A DNA stretch of 64,000 nt from Leuctra nigra (lineage: Eukaryota; Arthropoda; Insecta; Plecoptera; Leuctridae), in assembly GCA_934045905.1 (NCBI GenBank), contig OW203765.1, positions 16,803,409-16,867,408 on the forward strand, written 5' to 3'. The notes beneath the pieces were generated by a model. That model did not search any database, was not told the DNA's origin, and was given only the letters and a program-made list of their open reading frames with translations. A program made the position numbers and the translations under genes. This document shows, piece by piece, positions 31,220 through 44,136 of the stretch. The number at the start of each line of letters is the position of its first letter. Positions within the stretch are counted from its first letter, which is position 1.

Positions 31220-33798
31220 ATGTTTTATTTTGATTCGGAGTCGGAGGGAGAGAGTGAAGAGAGAGGACGAGGTGGCGTTTTCGGGATGATGGCGCGATCT
31301 ACCATCATTACCTGTAGAATATGCGGCCTGAGAGTGTTGGGCAACATCCATTCGAATACATGCTACGAGTGCGTGGAAGAGAGGACAAGCTCAACTATGC
31401 TGTTGACACGACCCGAGACTGTGCCCTTGCCAAGTCGACGTGTCAGCGGGCGGCGTCAAAAAAGACCGCGGGCCAGTTCTCTGGCCGCTCGGAGGGCAAA
31501 GCGGGCTGCAAAGGTCGCGGAACAACGCGAGGCCGTGCCGCTGCATAGGCAGCCCTCTCGCAGGCCGCCGAGAGGTCGCGGCCGTGTACGGGCTCGCAGA
31601 CCACGGCCTGTTGAAGAGGAAGTACATTGGAAGTACGCTGGAAGGACACGTAGCACAGGTCCTGCCAGCAGCGACTCCTCGGAAGCGGTCTGCGCTAAAC
31701 CGGAAACGTACGAGGCGACGCCGAATTCTGAGCACGTGGAGACTGAATCCGCACCGGGCACCTCACAAGCGACATCTGATGCGAGCGCATGGCCATCACC
31801 CACGGCGGGGACCAGCACCTCTTGCGACGTTGAGGTGTCACCGAAGGAGTTATCGGTAAGTTCATCACATAGTCCTTCAAAATATACGTGGCGCATCGTG
31901 CATATACCTAGATAGTTAAGACGTTATAATATTATATTGCATTGGCCTTGTAGGTATTTTCCCGTGAATAATAAAATGAATAATTAATAATACTTCAATA
32001 TTAAACTCGTTACACCTGTCGTTTCTCTTCTATTACAGCTTGAGGAGGACTACTTCGGCGACGAGGAACAGCGCTCCAGTGTCGCTGGGAGTGCGAGCCC
32101 GAGCGTCACCATGGTGGACCTCAGCAGGATCGCGACAGTACTCGAAGCCGAGGACGAGGACGAGTTGCCTCCCGTCAAAAGTTCAAGCTCCGTGTCGCAC
32201 GGGACCCCGCGGCCAGTGACGCCATCGCTGACGTCGTACGCCGACAGCATCTCTGACGTGCCGAACACCGGCGTCCTTGACGAGGACGCTCACGAGGAAG
32301 AAGTCTATGTGACAGATGACGGCAGCTCTGGGCCCAGTCCTCGCAGCACTTTGTTCAGCTCTCGCAGCACTGTGTCCAGCTTTCCCAGCTCTCGCACGTC
32401 CAGATCTACGCGAGAGCGTGAGAGTGAGGGCCCGTGGTGTAAGTTACTCTCGCCATTAGCATATGTTCGTTAGCTCTGAATGTGGTATTTCATATTTTCG
32501 GAGATGGGATTTAAGAGTGTTCTTTGTTGTCATAACTGAGTAAAAGTACATAGAATACTGACTACCGAGTGTATGGTAATAATTAGAGAATGGGGAATAG
32601 GTGAATGTTGAGATTATATTTTGTTTATTATACAGAATAGCCTCAAAGAGCAATATTAAATTTTATTATATTTTTTTAATTCATATATTTCCCATAATAA
32701 ATTTATAAGTTTTCGACATTTCACTCCTCTGCAAAAACAAGCTGTACGTCACACGCCGTGTTCCCTGTGTTACGGGATGCATAGAACTGGCTCTGGCTAA
32801 CATTATCTATACGGCCCGACTCGGCGTGTGACGTCAAATCGTGTTTAATGGACAGCTACAATCTACCAAACTTTGTAAATTTGTTCCGTGCGAACTATTC
32901 ATCACACATCAAAAATAATACCACATCTGTCTTCAACAAGATCTCAACTTTAATCAAATATTTATCATTATAAAATCTAAATTTCACTTCACTTCCCTAT
33001 TCTTTTCGCTTAAGTCAATACAAATCAAATTATTCTTTTCCGATATGATAAGGTGGGGGAATGTGAAATGACCATGACCATGATGTGACTGACCCTCTCA
33101 TTATAGTTACATTTTGTCATCTCTTGTCTATTAACTCTCATCAGATGGTATAATCTTAGGTGCTAATGATAAAACTTGCACTTGCACTTAAAACTTGATA
33201 AAATAGGCTTATTATAGCCAGAGTAACGTTTCCCAGTAACTTGACTGTGATGATGATGTTGTGATGAACATGATGGCGGCCTTGATCTGGCGGAAAGTAC
33301 ATTGGTTTTTGTCTATATTTATTTCTAGACGTCCGCTGTTGGAAGAACATCAGACGCGCTTGCTGTTGCGGCAAGAAGTCTGTGCCGACAAGAGTCGTCC
33401 ACGAAGCAAGATCCATGAGGAACATCGGCCCGACGAGGCGACAACCGCCCCAGGGTCCCGTCCCGGCTATGGCCTACGCCACATCCTCCCGAAACATCGG
33501 CGGCCACCGAAGCGAGGCTCCACAAGTGGCCACCACAAGTAGGCAACCGGCCAACGACCATATCCTCGCGATGTGCTATGCGAAGAAACCGCCAAAACTA
33601 CCACCACCAGGCGCCACCAGCGACCAAACGCCCCAGGTTCATGTGCCGGTGGCGGAGCAGGTGCCGGAACAGGTATCCAGCAGGAACGTAATCGATGCAG
33701 AACCATCCACAAGTGGTCATCAGGGACATAAATATGCCAAAGCGGATGGGAGAGGCCGCACAGCGGGGCATGCCGCCAGACCGCCGTCGCGGCGTTGA
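31220..33798 (+). CDS. Three-exon gene, full-length copy, unit 3
   Basis: Exons 31220-31855, 32039-32438 and 33329-33798, predicted 501 aa. All splice sites and key Cys residues are conserved. Exon 1 has TSQATSD where unit 1 has TSRATSD. Exon 2 carries the common DEDAHEEE version, while exon 3 carries the unit-1 type (PPKLPPP, SDQTPQ). The copy is thus a mosaic of types. The proximal AATAAA of the other units is deleted here, so a more distal signal (near 34155) would be needed. Confidence 0.68.
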
Positions 33799-35426
33799 TC
33801 GCGAGTATCCTCACTCGTCGCCTCCATGACGCAGCCGCCGCACTAGACTGACTCCAGGAGGCCTTGCATCTAGTTCCAGACGCGTCATGAGGTCCCATGA
33901 GAACTCAGGAGGATAGCGAGTGTCCTACGCCTCCGCCTCCAAGACGCAGCTGCCGCACAATACTGGCGTCCAGACTCCTTCATCGCTCCACTGACTTCAC
34001 TTCACTGACTGACATCTAGTTCCAGACGCGTCATGAGGTCCCATGAGAACTCAGGTTTTACCGCTACATGGACGTCATTACTACATTCATACTACTACTA
34101 GGTCACCATTCACCATGTTGTAATATGAGTTGAGACGCCAAACAAGTTAACTTTAATAAAACCTCGCACAACTCTTGGACATAACAATGGTATGAAATAA
34201 AAATACATTAAAAACAACATTATATTTCGGAGACCCTTCTGTCTCCTTCATCAGGTGCATTGAGTGTTGAATTGCATTGAGTTTGTCTTTTATTTAATCA
34301 CGATTAAAATTTCAAATAATTTAGTCTACCCATTTCGTCTCCAATCGTATCACAAAAAGTGTCTACAAAAAGCAGGAAAATCGCTCGCGCTTGCAGCACC
34401 TTACATCGACAACACATCACAGATGAAACCCTACAGACAAAATCAGATATCATCCAAGAAGCCGAAAAATATTTCAAGACACTATTTTAAGAAAATGAAA
34501 ATGATCAAGCAATACCAAATGACAACTTACTGAACCCCGTGAACGATGTACTGTCCCAGACGGAAGCAGACGAGGTTGAGCGAGCAAAGCAACAGGGGAA
34601 ATGCATTGTCACAAACGCAGCATTACAAATTAGAACACGAAAAAAGTACTATTTTCAGAATCATTACGATGAAAGAGGTTTTCCATCTTACACTTTGTCT
34701 TTTTAACTCAAATGTACATTTTTTACAAAATTACATTTGGTGGCAGGTGGTAGGATTTTAAGTTTGTATTTCTTTTTCTTTTTTTTCTTGTAGATATACG
34801 CACTTACTATCAGGAAAAAAAATTGTAAACAATACTAACGTGTGCTATTTTAAAAGTTATTAACCTAATTCGCAATGATTTCCTATACCTCCCATGTTAA
34901 AGTTTTGTTAATTTTTAAAAGACATACCATTGAAAACTCATTATTGGGCGGGAGTTGCAAACTACAGGAAATTAATTGAACCTTACTTAAATAAAGTTGG
35001 AATATTGGAAAACGTTTTATGAACTTATACTTTCAAGAAAAAAATATTTGTGTGTAATATCGATCGATCCAGCCACCTTAAAGTATTACCACCGATAGTC
35101 CACGTAATTCAAGTCAGTGACTCACAAATTAAATAACAAATCAATGAAATAAATATTTTACAAATATATTTAGCATTTTCTATGAATATCATAAGATTAC
35201 TTTGTAGAAATACGATATTTTATAAAGAATGTACAATTATTTTAATTATTTTCAGGCAGTGCGAATTAAGTACTTGATTTCATTTTAAGCAGTTACTAGT
35301 AGAAACTGGCTAAATAAGGGTATTATATTTGATTTTCTCTTTATTAAATCCGTACCCCCACATTTTTTAACGGCTAAAATATTGAAAAAAATCGGCCTCT
35401 AAAATGACATCAATATTTTTTCTTTG

Positions 35427-36324
35427 TTGAGCGAGCGTAGCGAGCGTCACCACGGTACCCTTATGGCACTTTCTCTGTGTGTTTTTTTTTTTTTTTTTTG
35501 CCTGCACTGCCCAGGTCAAACCGCACAACCAATCGATCTGAAATTTTGTACACATACTAACGTAATCTATGCGATCCCTGGGATCTTTTCTGAACGGGAT
35601 CCTGTGATTGGTTGAAATTTTATAAAAATTATCTTTCGATTGGTTGGTTCGATCAATTTGAAATTTAGGAAAGTTATTGCAACCAACATTGTACCCATTC
35701 AAAACAAATTTAAGCCAAATCCTCCAATTGGTTCAAATTTGAAACCATTTTTCCTGTGATTTTTGAAATTTAAACTGGAACCGATTGACCGACCAACTAA
35801 AAACTTCGCATGGTCATTGGTACCAACATTTAAAGTATTTTTGCCAATTTTCACTCTAATCTGTCGTTATTTTCAAAAGTTTTTGTCATTTTAGGGACAT
35901 TTTGCGTGTTGGCTGTCAAATTCACGGCGTCTTCGAATCTACAGTTCAAGGCAAGGTAGTTAGAGCAGAAAGTTTTAAACGATATGAAACTAATAATGAC
36001 CGTTCAACAGATTTATCTGATATTGTGTACACACACTACATATCATATCATATGGGTGGTCCCAGGTATATTTTTTGAACGAGATCCTGTGATTTTTGAA
36101 AATTAACAAGGAACCGTTCAATCATAAAGGTTTAATCGATCAACTTAAAACTTAGCAAGGATAGGCACCAATATTTTTGGAGATTTTGGAGATTTTTATA
36201 CAAGTATGTGACGAAACTAAAGAATTATTGGCTTTTAATGACATTCGAAAGACATAATTTCGGTTCGAGGTGTTGCGTGTATCCGTGCTCGCTCATCAAC
36301 GCGTTACACTGAGCGTTTTCCTAG
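35427..36324 (-). repeat. Module M4, unit 3
   Basis: Right-arm inverted module of unit 3. Small differences near 35697-35712 relative to the other units. Confidence 0.75.
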
Positions 36325-37013
36325 TTTATATCTAGTGAAGCGGTCGCTCCACCTAGCCAAGTCGTACTGTACACTCACACTTACTCAGCATACCGTAAAT
36401 GCCAATATAAACTAAGGAGCAGACCAACCACTTATACTGTAAGCAAAAACATAGCATTTTCGGCCTACTGGATCTCAAAATTGAAAAATCTCACATTGTT
36501 GCGAAATATCTTAATTTCGAGCTATGGCCCCATATACCCCACCCCATATACCAAATTTGGGAACAACAGGTTATGCCATTTGCAAACAAGAGGGCCGTGA
36601 AAACAGTTAAATTACACCCCTTTTAAAAGGTATTTGATGATGATGATATCAGGAAACGTCGCTATCACCGCCACAGCCTAAGCGGCTAAACCGATCGACC
36701 TGAGATTTTTACCACATGTGCACCTTTGGCGTCTGAGGTGCCTTTTTATAAAACCAACCGGAAGCCGCCATTTTGAAACCGGAAGTGATGTCATATCTCG
36801 AAAACGGCTAGACCAATCGGATTGAAACTAGCGCCAAATGATTCAGACGGCCATTTATGTGGAATATCAAAAGTTGAAGTAGAAATGTACTTTTACCGAA
36901 ACCGGAAATGACGTCATAAAAATGAAAAACATACTGAATCTAGTAAAGCGGTCGCTCCACTTAGCCAAGTCGTACCGTACACTCACAGTCACTCAACATT
37001 CCGTAAATGCCTA

Positions 37014-37416
37014 CCCCATAAAAAAACACTCCGTGTAAAAATACCAGCCAAGTCTCTTCAACTATAAAAAAAATAGAATAAATCTAAAAATTCAGCACTG
37101 AAAAGTAGTGATATCAAAAAATGAGCCAAGTCAAAACTTAATTTTAAAAACCAAAATATACTTGGCGCATCGTGTATATAAATAGTATAGAAGCATATGC
37201 CAAAAATCAAATGTACCTACCTAATTATATATAATATACCTATAATGCCCTTAAAAACGATGCGCCAAGTATATTTTGGTTTTTAAAATTAAGTTTTGAC
37301 TTGGCTCATTTTTTGATATCACTACTTTTCAGTGCTGAATTTTTAGATTTATTCTATTTTTTTTATAGTTGAAGAGACTTGGCTGGTATTTTTACACGGA
37401 GTGTTTTTTTATGGGG
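37014..37416. repeat. Junction inverted repeat, units 3/4
   Basis: Right TIR of unit 3 (37014-37173), intact 83-bp spacer (37174-37256) and left TIR of unit 4 (37257-37416). Confidence 0.93.
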
Positions 37417-38346
37417 ATATCACTTATTTTTTTAGTTTATTTACACAACTTGTAACACACATCGGAGCAACAATGACTAAATACTTTTAAAAAATACGCC
37501 ATTTCCGAATTGGTTAATACGAAAAATTGTGTTTGGTGCTCAATATACCTAAGCTTAAAGTGATATTCCATGAAGAATTGCGAAAGCTTCGTTCCAATCA
37601 GTCTAGCCGTTTTCGAGATATGGTATCACTTCCGGTTTTCAAAATGTTGACTGAAATAACTGCCACCTAGAATTTATTTCTATAAATGTTATGTATCATT
37701 ATAAGCCTTCTGAATATGTAGTTATTGTAGTAAGAGGTCATTAAAATCTAGATCATTTTCATGACGTCATTTCCGGTTTCGGTAATAGTACATCTCTACT
37801 TTAACTACTGATATTCCATATAGACGACCGTCTGAATCATTTGGCGCTAGTTTCATTCAGATCGGTTTAGCCGTTTTCGAGATATGACGTCACTTCCGGT
37901 TTCAAAATGGCGACTACCGGTTGGTTTTATAAAAAGGCACCTCAGACGCCAAAAGTGCACATGTGGTAAAAATTTCAGATCGATCGGCTAAGCCGTTTAG
38001 GCTGTGGCGGTGATAGCGGTGTTTCCTGATATCATCTGAATCATCATCTAAAGATCAAAGTGGTGTTATTTCACTGTTTTCTCGGCCCTCTAGCTCGCAA
38101 ATGGTATAGCCTATTGTTCCCAAATTTGGTATATGGGGTGGGGTGGGCCATAGCTCAAAATTAAGATATTTTACAACAATGTGAGATTTTCCAATTTTAT
38201 GATCCAGTAGGCCGAAAATGCCATGTTGTTGCTTACAGTAAAAGTAGTTGGTCTGGCTCCTCATTTTATTAGGCATTTACGGTATGTTGAGTGAGTGTGA
38301 GTGTACAGTACGACTTGGCTGGGTGGAGCGACCGCTCCAATAGATA

Positions 38347-40125
38347 CTAGGAAAACGCTCTGAGTAACGCGTTGATGAGCGAGCACGGATACGCGCAACA
38401 CCTCGAACCGAAATCTTGTATGAAAATCTTCAAAAATTCCAAAATAATTGGTCCCAATAACCATACAAAGTTAAACAATAAAAATCAACCTTTTTGAACC
38501 TTTATGATTGAATGGTTCCTTGTTAATTTTTAAAAATCACAGGATCTTGTTCCAAAAATATATCTGGGACCACTCATATGATATAAGTGTGTGTACACAA
38601 TATTAGATCAATTTGTTGATTATAAGTGTCATAATTATGCGTTTGAAAGTTTCTGTTCTAACTACCTTGGAACATTGGAACTGAGGTGTCAATGTTGCCG
38701 TGATCCATAGCAACAAGCAAAATGTCCGTAAAATGTAAATAACTTTTGAATTTAAACACAGATGTGTCTGAAAATTGTCAAAAACACAGATAATGTTGGT
38801 CCTAATGACCATGCAAAGTTTTAAGTTGATCGGTCAAACGGTTCTAGTTTAAATTTCAAAAATCACAGTAAATATGGTTTTAAATTTTTACTAATGGGAG
38901 GATTTGGCTGAAACTTTGTATGATTGGGTAAAATGTTGGTGGTATTGACTTGTCAAAATTTCAAATTGATCGAACAAACCAATCGAAAAATATTTTTTAA
39001 AAAATTTGAACCAATCAGTGGATATCAAAAAAAAATAAAAGCTGCAACGACCAGAAATGGTCCGTACACGTGTGCAAAATTTCAGCTCGATCAAAGAAAA
39101 ACTGTGACCTGCATAGTCTCACCTAGCAGAAAAAAACGGGAAAAAACAGAGGTCCGTGCCAAATGAGCTACTAGGAAAACGCTCTGAGTAACGCGTTGAT
39201 GAGCGAGCACGGATATACGCGCAACACCTTGAACCGACATTCTGTCCATCGTAAATTTCCTTAAAAGCCAATAATTCATGAATTTCGTCACAGACTTGTA
39301 TGCAAATCTTTAAAAATTCCTAAAATACTGGTTCCAAAAACCATGCAAAGTTTTAAGTTGATCGATAAAACGGTTCCTTGTTAATTTTCAAAAATCACAT
39401 GATCTCGTTAAAAAATATACCTGGACTACTCATGATATAAATGTGTCCATCAGTTTTAACGGTCATATCAGTTTCTATGCGGTTAAGTTTCTGCTCTAAC
39501 TACCTTGGAACTGAGGCTCTATGTTGCCGTGATCAAAATATTTACGAGAATTTAACAGCCAACACGCAAAATGTCCGAATACTGTCAATAACTTTTGGAT
39601 TTAAACACAGATTAGTCTGAAAATTGTTAAAAGTACAGATAATGTTGGTCCCAATTACCATGCAAAGTTTTAAATTGATCGGTCAAACAGTTTTAGTTTA
39701 AATTTCAATAATCAAATGAAATATTTTTTTACATTTTAACCAATGGGAGGATTTGTCTGAAAATTTGCGAAATAAGAGGTAATGTTGGTCTTAATGACCA
39801 TGCAAAATATGAGTTTGATCACATTTATCGAAGACCATTTTCATTTTTCAGCCTATCAGGAGATGTTTATTTAAATTTTAACCAATCAATGGATTTCAAA
39901 ACAAAATTGGATCTGCAAACAGAAAAGGTTGTCTCTACATGTGTGCAAAATTTCAGATCGATCGGTGAAACGGTGCAACTTCCATTGCTCCAGATAGCAG
40001 CCAATAAAAAAAAAAAATGGTCCGTGTCAACAGAGTCAAAAGGAGACGCTCGCTTCGCTCGCTCAAACATGCTGTTTTCAAGTAATTTAAACACATTATT
40101 AAGCGAGCGTAGCGAGAGTCACCAC

Positions 40126-40157
<32 letters not shown>

Positions 40158-40883
40158 TGGTCACAGCCCAGGTCAAACCGCTCAAGCAATCGATCTGAAA
40201 TTTTGTACACATACTAACGTACTCTATGCGGTCCCTGGGATCGTTTTTGAATGGGATCCCGTGATTGGTTCAAATTTAACATTTAAGGTATTTTTGCATA
40301 TTTTCAGTCTGATCCATCGTTATTTTCAGAAGTATTGTCATTTTAAGGTCATTTTATTCCATAATCTTGAAAAATGTATACTAAATTGTCATCCTTGCCT
40401 TCTTTAAGCTTCTGTTCCAAGGCAAGGCCTGTAGAGCAGCCAAGTTATCCACAATGTACAGTAAAATGAAAGCATTTTTGAGCTAGCGCATAAAATCGGA
40501 TGCAGTACTAAGGCCAAATCCTCTAATTGGTTTAAGTTTAAATAATGTCTTCTGATTGGTCGACAATAAAAATGTTCACATTAAGTTCAAATTTTGCATG
40601 GTGATCAAGACCAACTTAATATTAAATTTTACATATTGTAAGCCCAATCAATCAAGTATTAATTGTAATTTTACGAGTTTAGTATGGGATGTCACAAGAG
40701 ATTTCTGGAGAAGGTATGTAGGTAAGACTTCACGACACAATGGATCTGTTATTCATCCAGAGTATTATGGAGATTGAAAAATTGCAGAGAAAATCGTCTT
40801 GTGCCTTGTCGTGCATCGTTACTATGGGGATGTTGCATGTTCTGTGCTCTCTCATCAACGCGTTACACTGAGCGTTTTCCTAG
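38347..40883. repeat. Modules M1-M2-M3, unit 4 (M3 deleted by 204 bp)
   Basis: Left palindromic block of unit 4. M3 lacks ~204 bp near 40277, which joins two distant parts and creates a spurious 172-codon frame. The T-run is 30 long. Confidence 0.75.
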
Positions 40884-41465
40884 TATAAGTACCTTGATTC
40901 AATCAGGCCTTCTAGATTTTGAATTAAAGACCAAATTAAGGATTTGGAGATTTATTTTAATTTCTTAATTATTTGATTGAAGTATGAATTAATCACATTT
41001 TTATGAAACAATTGACGGGCTATATTGAAAATAACAATTATATATAATATTCAATTTTAAAATTTCCAAAAAGTCGCCAATTTCTTTTGTCATTTGACAT
41101 TTAGTTGTTTAATTAGTTAATAACTCCGAAAGTTGCAGGAATTCATCTTGGGGCCATACATTGTTGGATTTCTTATGGTCGAATTAGTAAGTACTCAAAT
41201 TTTCATGTTTCTATCACTATTTGCACTATTGTTCGGTTTATGGACTGCACAAAAAGGGGTGGAGCGAGTTGAACAGATTTTTAGGTCCGCCGGACAGCAC
41301 AGAAAACTCCACGAGATAACACGGCTGACTTTGTTCAAAGAGGGTTGATAAACGAATCTCGTGACCTGGGACAAGCAAGGAGTCAACAATGCGTTTTTCA
41401 CAACAATAACTTCTTTTTTCACTGTTACAGTCAGTTGCCAGGAAATGTCAACAATTACTCATGTC

Positions 41466-41530
41466 TATAAAAGTCCCTGCATTTCAATGGAATTCATCAT
41501 TCAACTCTCATATCTAGAACAGAACGGTTC
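41466..41530 (+). promoter_or_regulatory. Core promoter, unit 4
   Basis: TATAAAA, TCATTC and GGTTC in the same register as unit 1. Confidence 0.62.
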
Positions 41531-41557
41531 AGTTCTCTTTTTTTCGTGGGTTTTCCT

Positions 41558-44136
41558 ATGTTTTATTTTGATTCGGAGTCGGAGGGAGAGAGTGAAGAGA
41601 GAGGACGAGGTGGCGTTTTCGGGATGATGGCGCGATCTACCATCATTACCTGTAGAATATGCGGCCGGAGAGTGTTGGGCAACATCCATTCGAATACATG
41701 CTACGAGTGCGTGGAAGAGAGGACAAGCTCAACTATGCTGTTGACACGACCCGTGACTGTGCCCTTGCCAAGTCGACGTGTCAGCGGGCGGCGTCAAAAA
41801 AGATCGCGGGCCAGTTCTCTGGCCGCTCGGAGGGCAAAGCGGGCTGCAAAGGTTGCGGAACAACGCGAGGCCGTGCCGCTGCATAGGCAGCCCTCTCGCA
41901 GGCCGCCGAGAGGTCGCGGCCGTGTACGGGCTCGCAGACCACGGCCTGTTGAAGAGGAAGTACATTGGAAGTACGCTGGAAGGACACGTAGCACAGGTCC
42001 TGCCAGCAGCGACTCCTCGGAAGCGGTCTGCGCTAAACCGGAAACGTACGAGGCGACGCCGAATTCTGAGCACGTGGAGACTGAATCCGCACCGGGCACC
42101 TCACGAGCGACATCTGATGCGAGCGCATGGCCATCACCCACGGCGGGGACCAGCACCTCTTGCGACGTTGAGGTGTCACCGAAGGAGTTATCGGTAAGTT
42201 CATCACATAGTCCTTCAAAATATACGTGGCGCATCGTGCATATACCTAGATAGTTAAGACGTTATAATATTATATTGCATTGGCCTTGTAGGTATTTTCC
42301 CGTGAATAATAAAATGAATAATTAATAATACTTCAATATTACACTCGTTACACCTGTCGTTTCTCTTCTATTACAGCTTGAGGAGGACTACTTCGGCGAC
42401 GAGGAACAGCGCTCCAGTGTCGCTGGGAGTGCGAGCCCGAGCGTCACCATGGTGGACCTCAGCAGGATCGCGACAGTACTCGAAGCCGAGGACGAGGACG
42501 AGTTGCCTCCCGTCAAAAGTTCAAGCTCCGTGTCGCACGGGACCCCGCGGCCAGTGACGCCATCGCTGACGTCGTACGCCGACAGCATCTCTGACGTGCC
42601 GAACACCGGCGTCCTTGACGAGGACGCTCACGAGGAAGAAGTCTATGTGACAGATGACGGCAGCTCTGGGCCCAGTCCTCGCAGCACTTTGTTCAGCTCT
42701 CGCAGCACTGTGTCCAGCTTTCCCAGCTCTCGCACGTCCAGATCTACGCGAGAGCGTGAGAGTGAGGGCCCGTGGTGTAAGTTACTCTCGCCATTAGCAT
42801 ATGTTCGTTAGCTCTGAATGTGGTATTTCATATTTTCGGAGATGGGATTTAAGAGTGTTCTTTGTTGTCATAACTGAGTAAAAGTACATAGAATACTGAC
42901 TACCGAGTGTATGGTAATAATTAGAGAATGGGGAATAGGTGAATGTTGAGATTATATTTTGTTTATTATACAGAATAGCCTCAAAGAGCAATATTAAATT
43001 TTATTATATTTTTTTAATTCATATATTTCCCATAATAAATTTATAAGTTTTCGACATTTCACTCCTCTGCAAAAACAAGCTGTACGTCACACGCCGTGTT
43101 CCCTGTGTTACGGGATGCATAGAACTGGCTCTGGCTAACATTATCTATACGGCCCGACTCGGCGTGTGACGTCAAATCGTGTTTAATGGACAGCTACAAT
43201 CTACCAAACTTTGTAAATTTGTTCCGTGCGAACTAAGCATCACACATCAAAAATAATACCACATCTGTCTTCAACAAGATCTCAACTTTAATCAAATATT
43301 TATCATTATAAAATCTAAATTTCACTTCACTTCCCTATTCTTTTCGCTTAAGTCAATACAAATCAAATTATTCTTTTCCGATATGATAAGGTGGGGGAAT
43401 GTGAAATGACCATGACCATGATGTGACTGACCCTCTCATTATAGTTACATTTTGTCATCTCTTGTCTATTAACTCTCATCAGATGGTATAATCTTAGGTG
43501 CTAATGATAAAACTTGCACTTGCACTTAAAACTTGATAAAATAGGCTTATTATAGCCAGAGTAACGTTTCCAAGTAACTTGACTGTGATGATGATGTTGT
43601 GATGAACATGATGGCGGCCTTGATCTGGCGGAAAGTACATTGGTTTTTGTCTATATTTATTTCTAGACGTCCGCTGTTGGAAGAACATCAGACGCGCTTG
43701 CTGTTGCGGCAAGAAGTCTGTGCCGACAAGTGTCGTCCACGAAGCAAGGTCCATGAGGAACATCGGCCCGACGAGCCGACAACCGCCCCAGGGTCCCGTC
43801 CCGGCTATGGCCTACGCCACATCCTCCCGAAACATCGGCGGCCACCGAAGCGAGGCTCCACAAGTGGCCACCACAAGTAGGCAACCGGCCAACGACCATA
43901 TCCTCGCGATGTGCTATGCGAAGAAACCGCCAACACTACCACCACCAGGCGCCACCAGCGACCAACCGCCCCAGGTTCATGTGCCGGTGGCGGAGCAGGT
44001 GCCGGAACAGGTATCCAGCAGGAACGTAATCGATGCAGAACCATCCACAAGTGGTCATCAGGGACATAAATATGCCAAAGCGGATGGGAGAGGCCGCACA
44101 GCGGGGCATGCCGCCAGACCGCCGTCGCGGCGTTGA
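41558..44136 (+). CDS. Three-exon gene, divergent full-length copy, unit 4
   Basis: Exons 41558-42193, 42377-42776 and 43667-44136, predicted 501 aa, frame and splice sites intact. It has the most amino-acid changes: L37R inside the Cys finger loop, E66V, P83S, and several in early exon 3. The four finger cysteines are retained. The changes are substitutions only, with no stops or frameshifts, consistent with a coding sequence still under some constraint or with recent origin. Confidence 0.67.

Larger units (their letters stand above)
21701..37173. repeat. Tandem repeat unit 3 (10.55 kb plus a 4.9-kb LINE)
   Basis: Third unit. Its spacer (21701-21764 plus 26688-26707) is split by a LINE. A second change near 34012-34060 removes a net ~497 bp downstream of the gene (unit 1 equivalent roughly 7397-7917) and leaves a 28-bp copy of an upstream 3' segment. 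The gene itself is full length. Confidence 0.97.

Noticed and set aside
39889..40407. 172-aa ORF in unit 4
   Set aside because: Created by the poly-T run and the 204-bp deletion in M3; absent in the other units.
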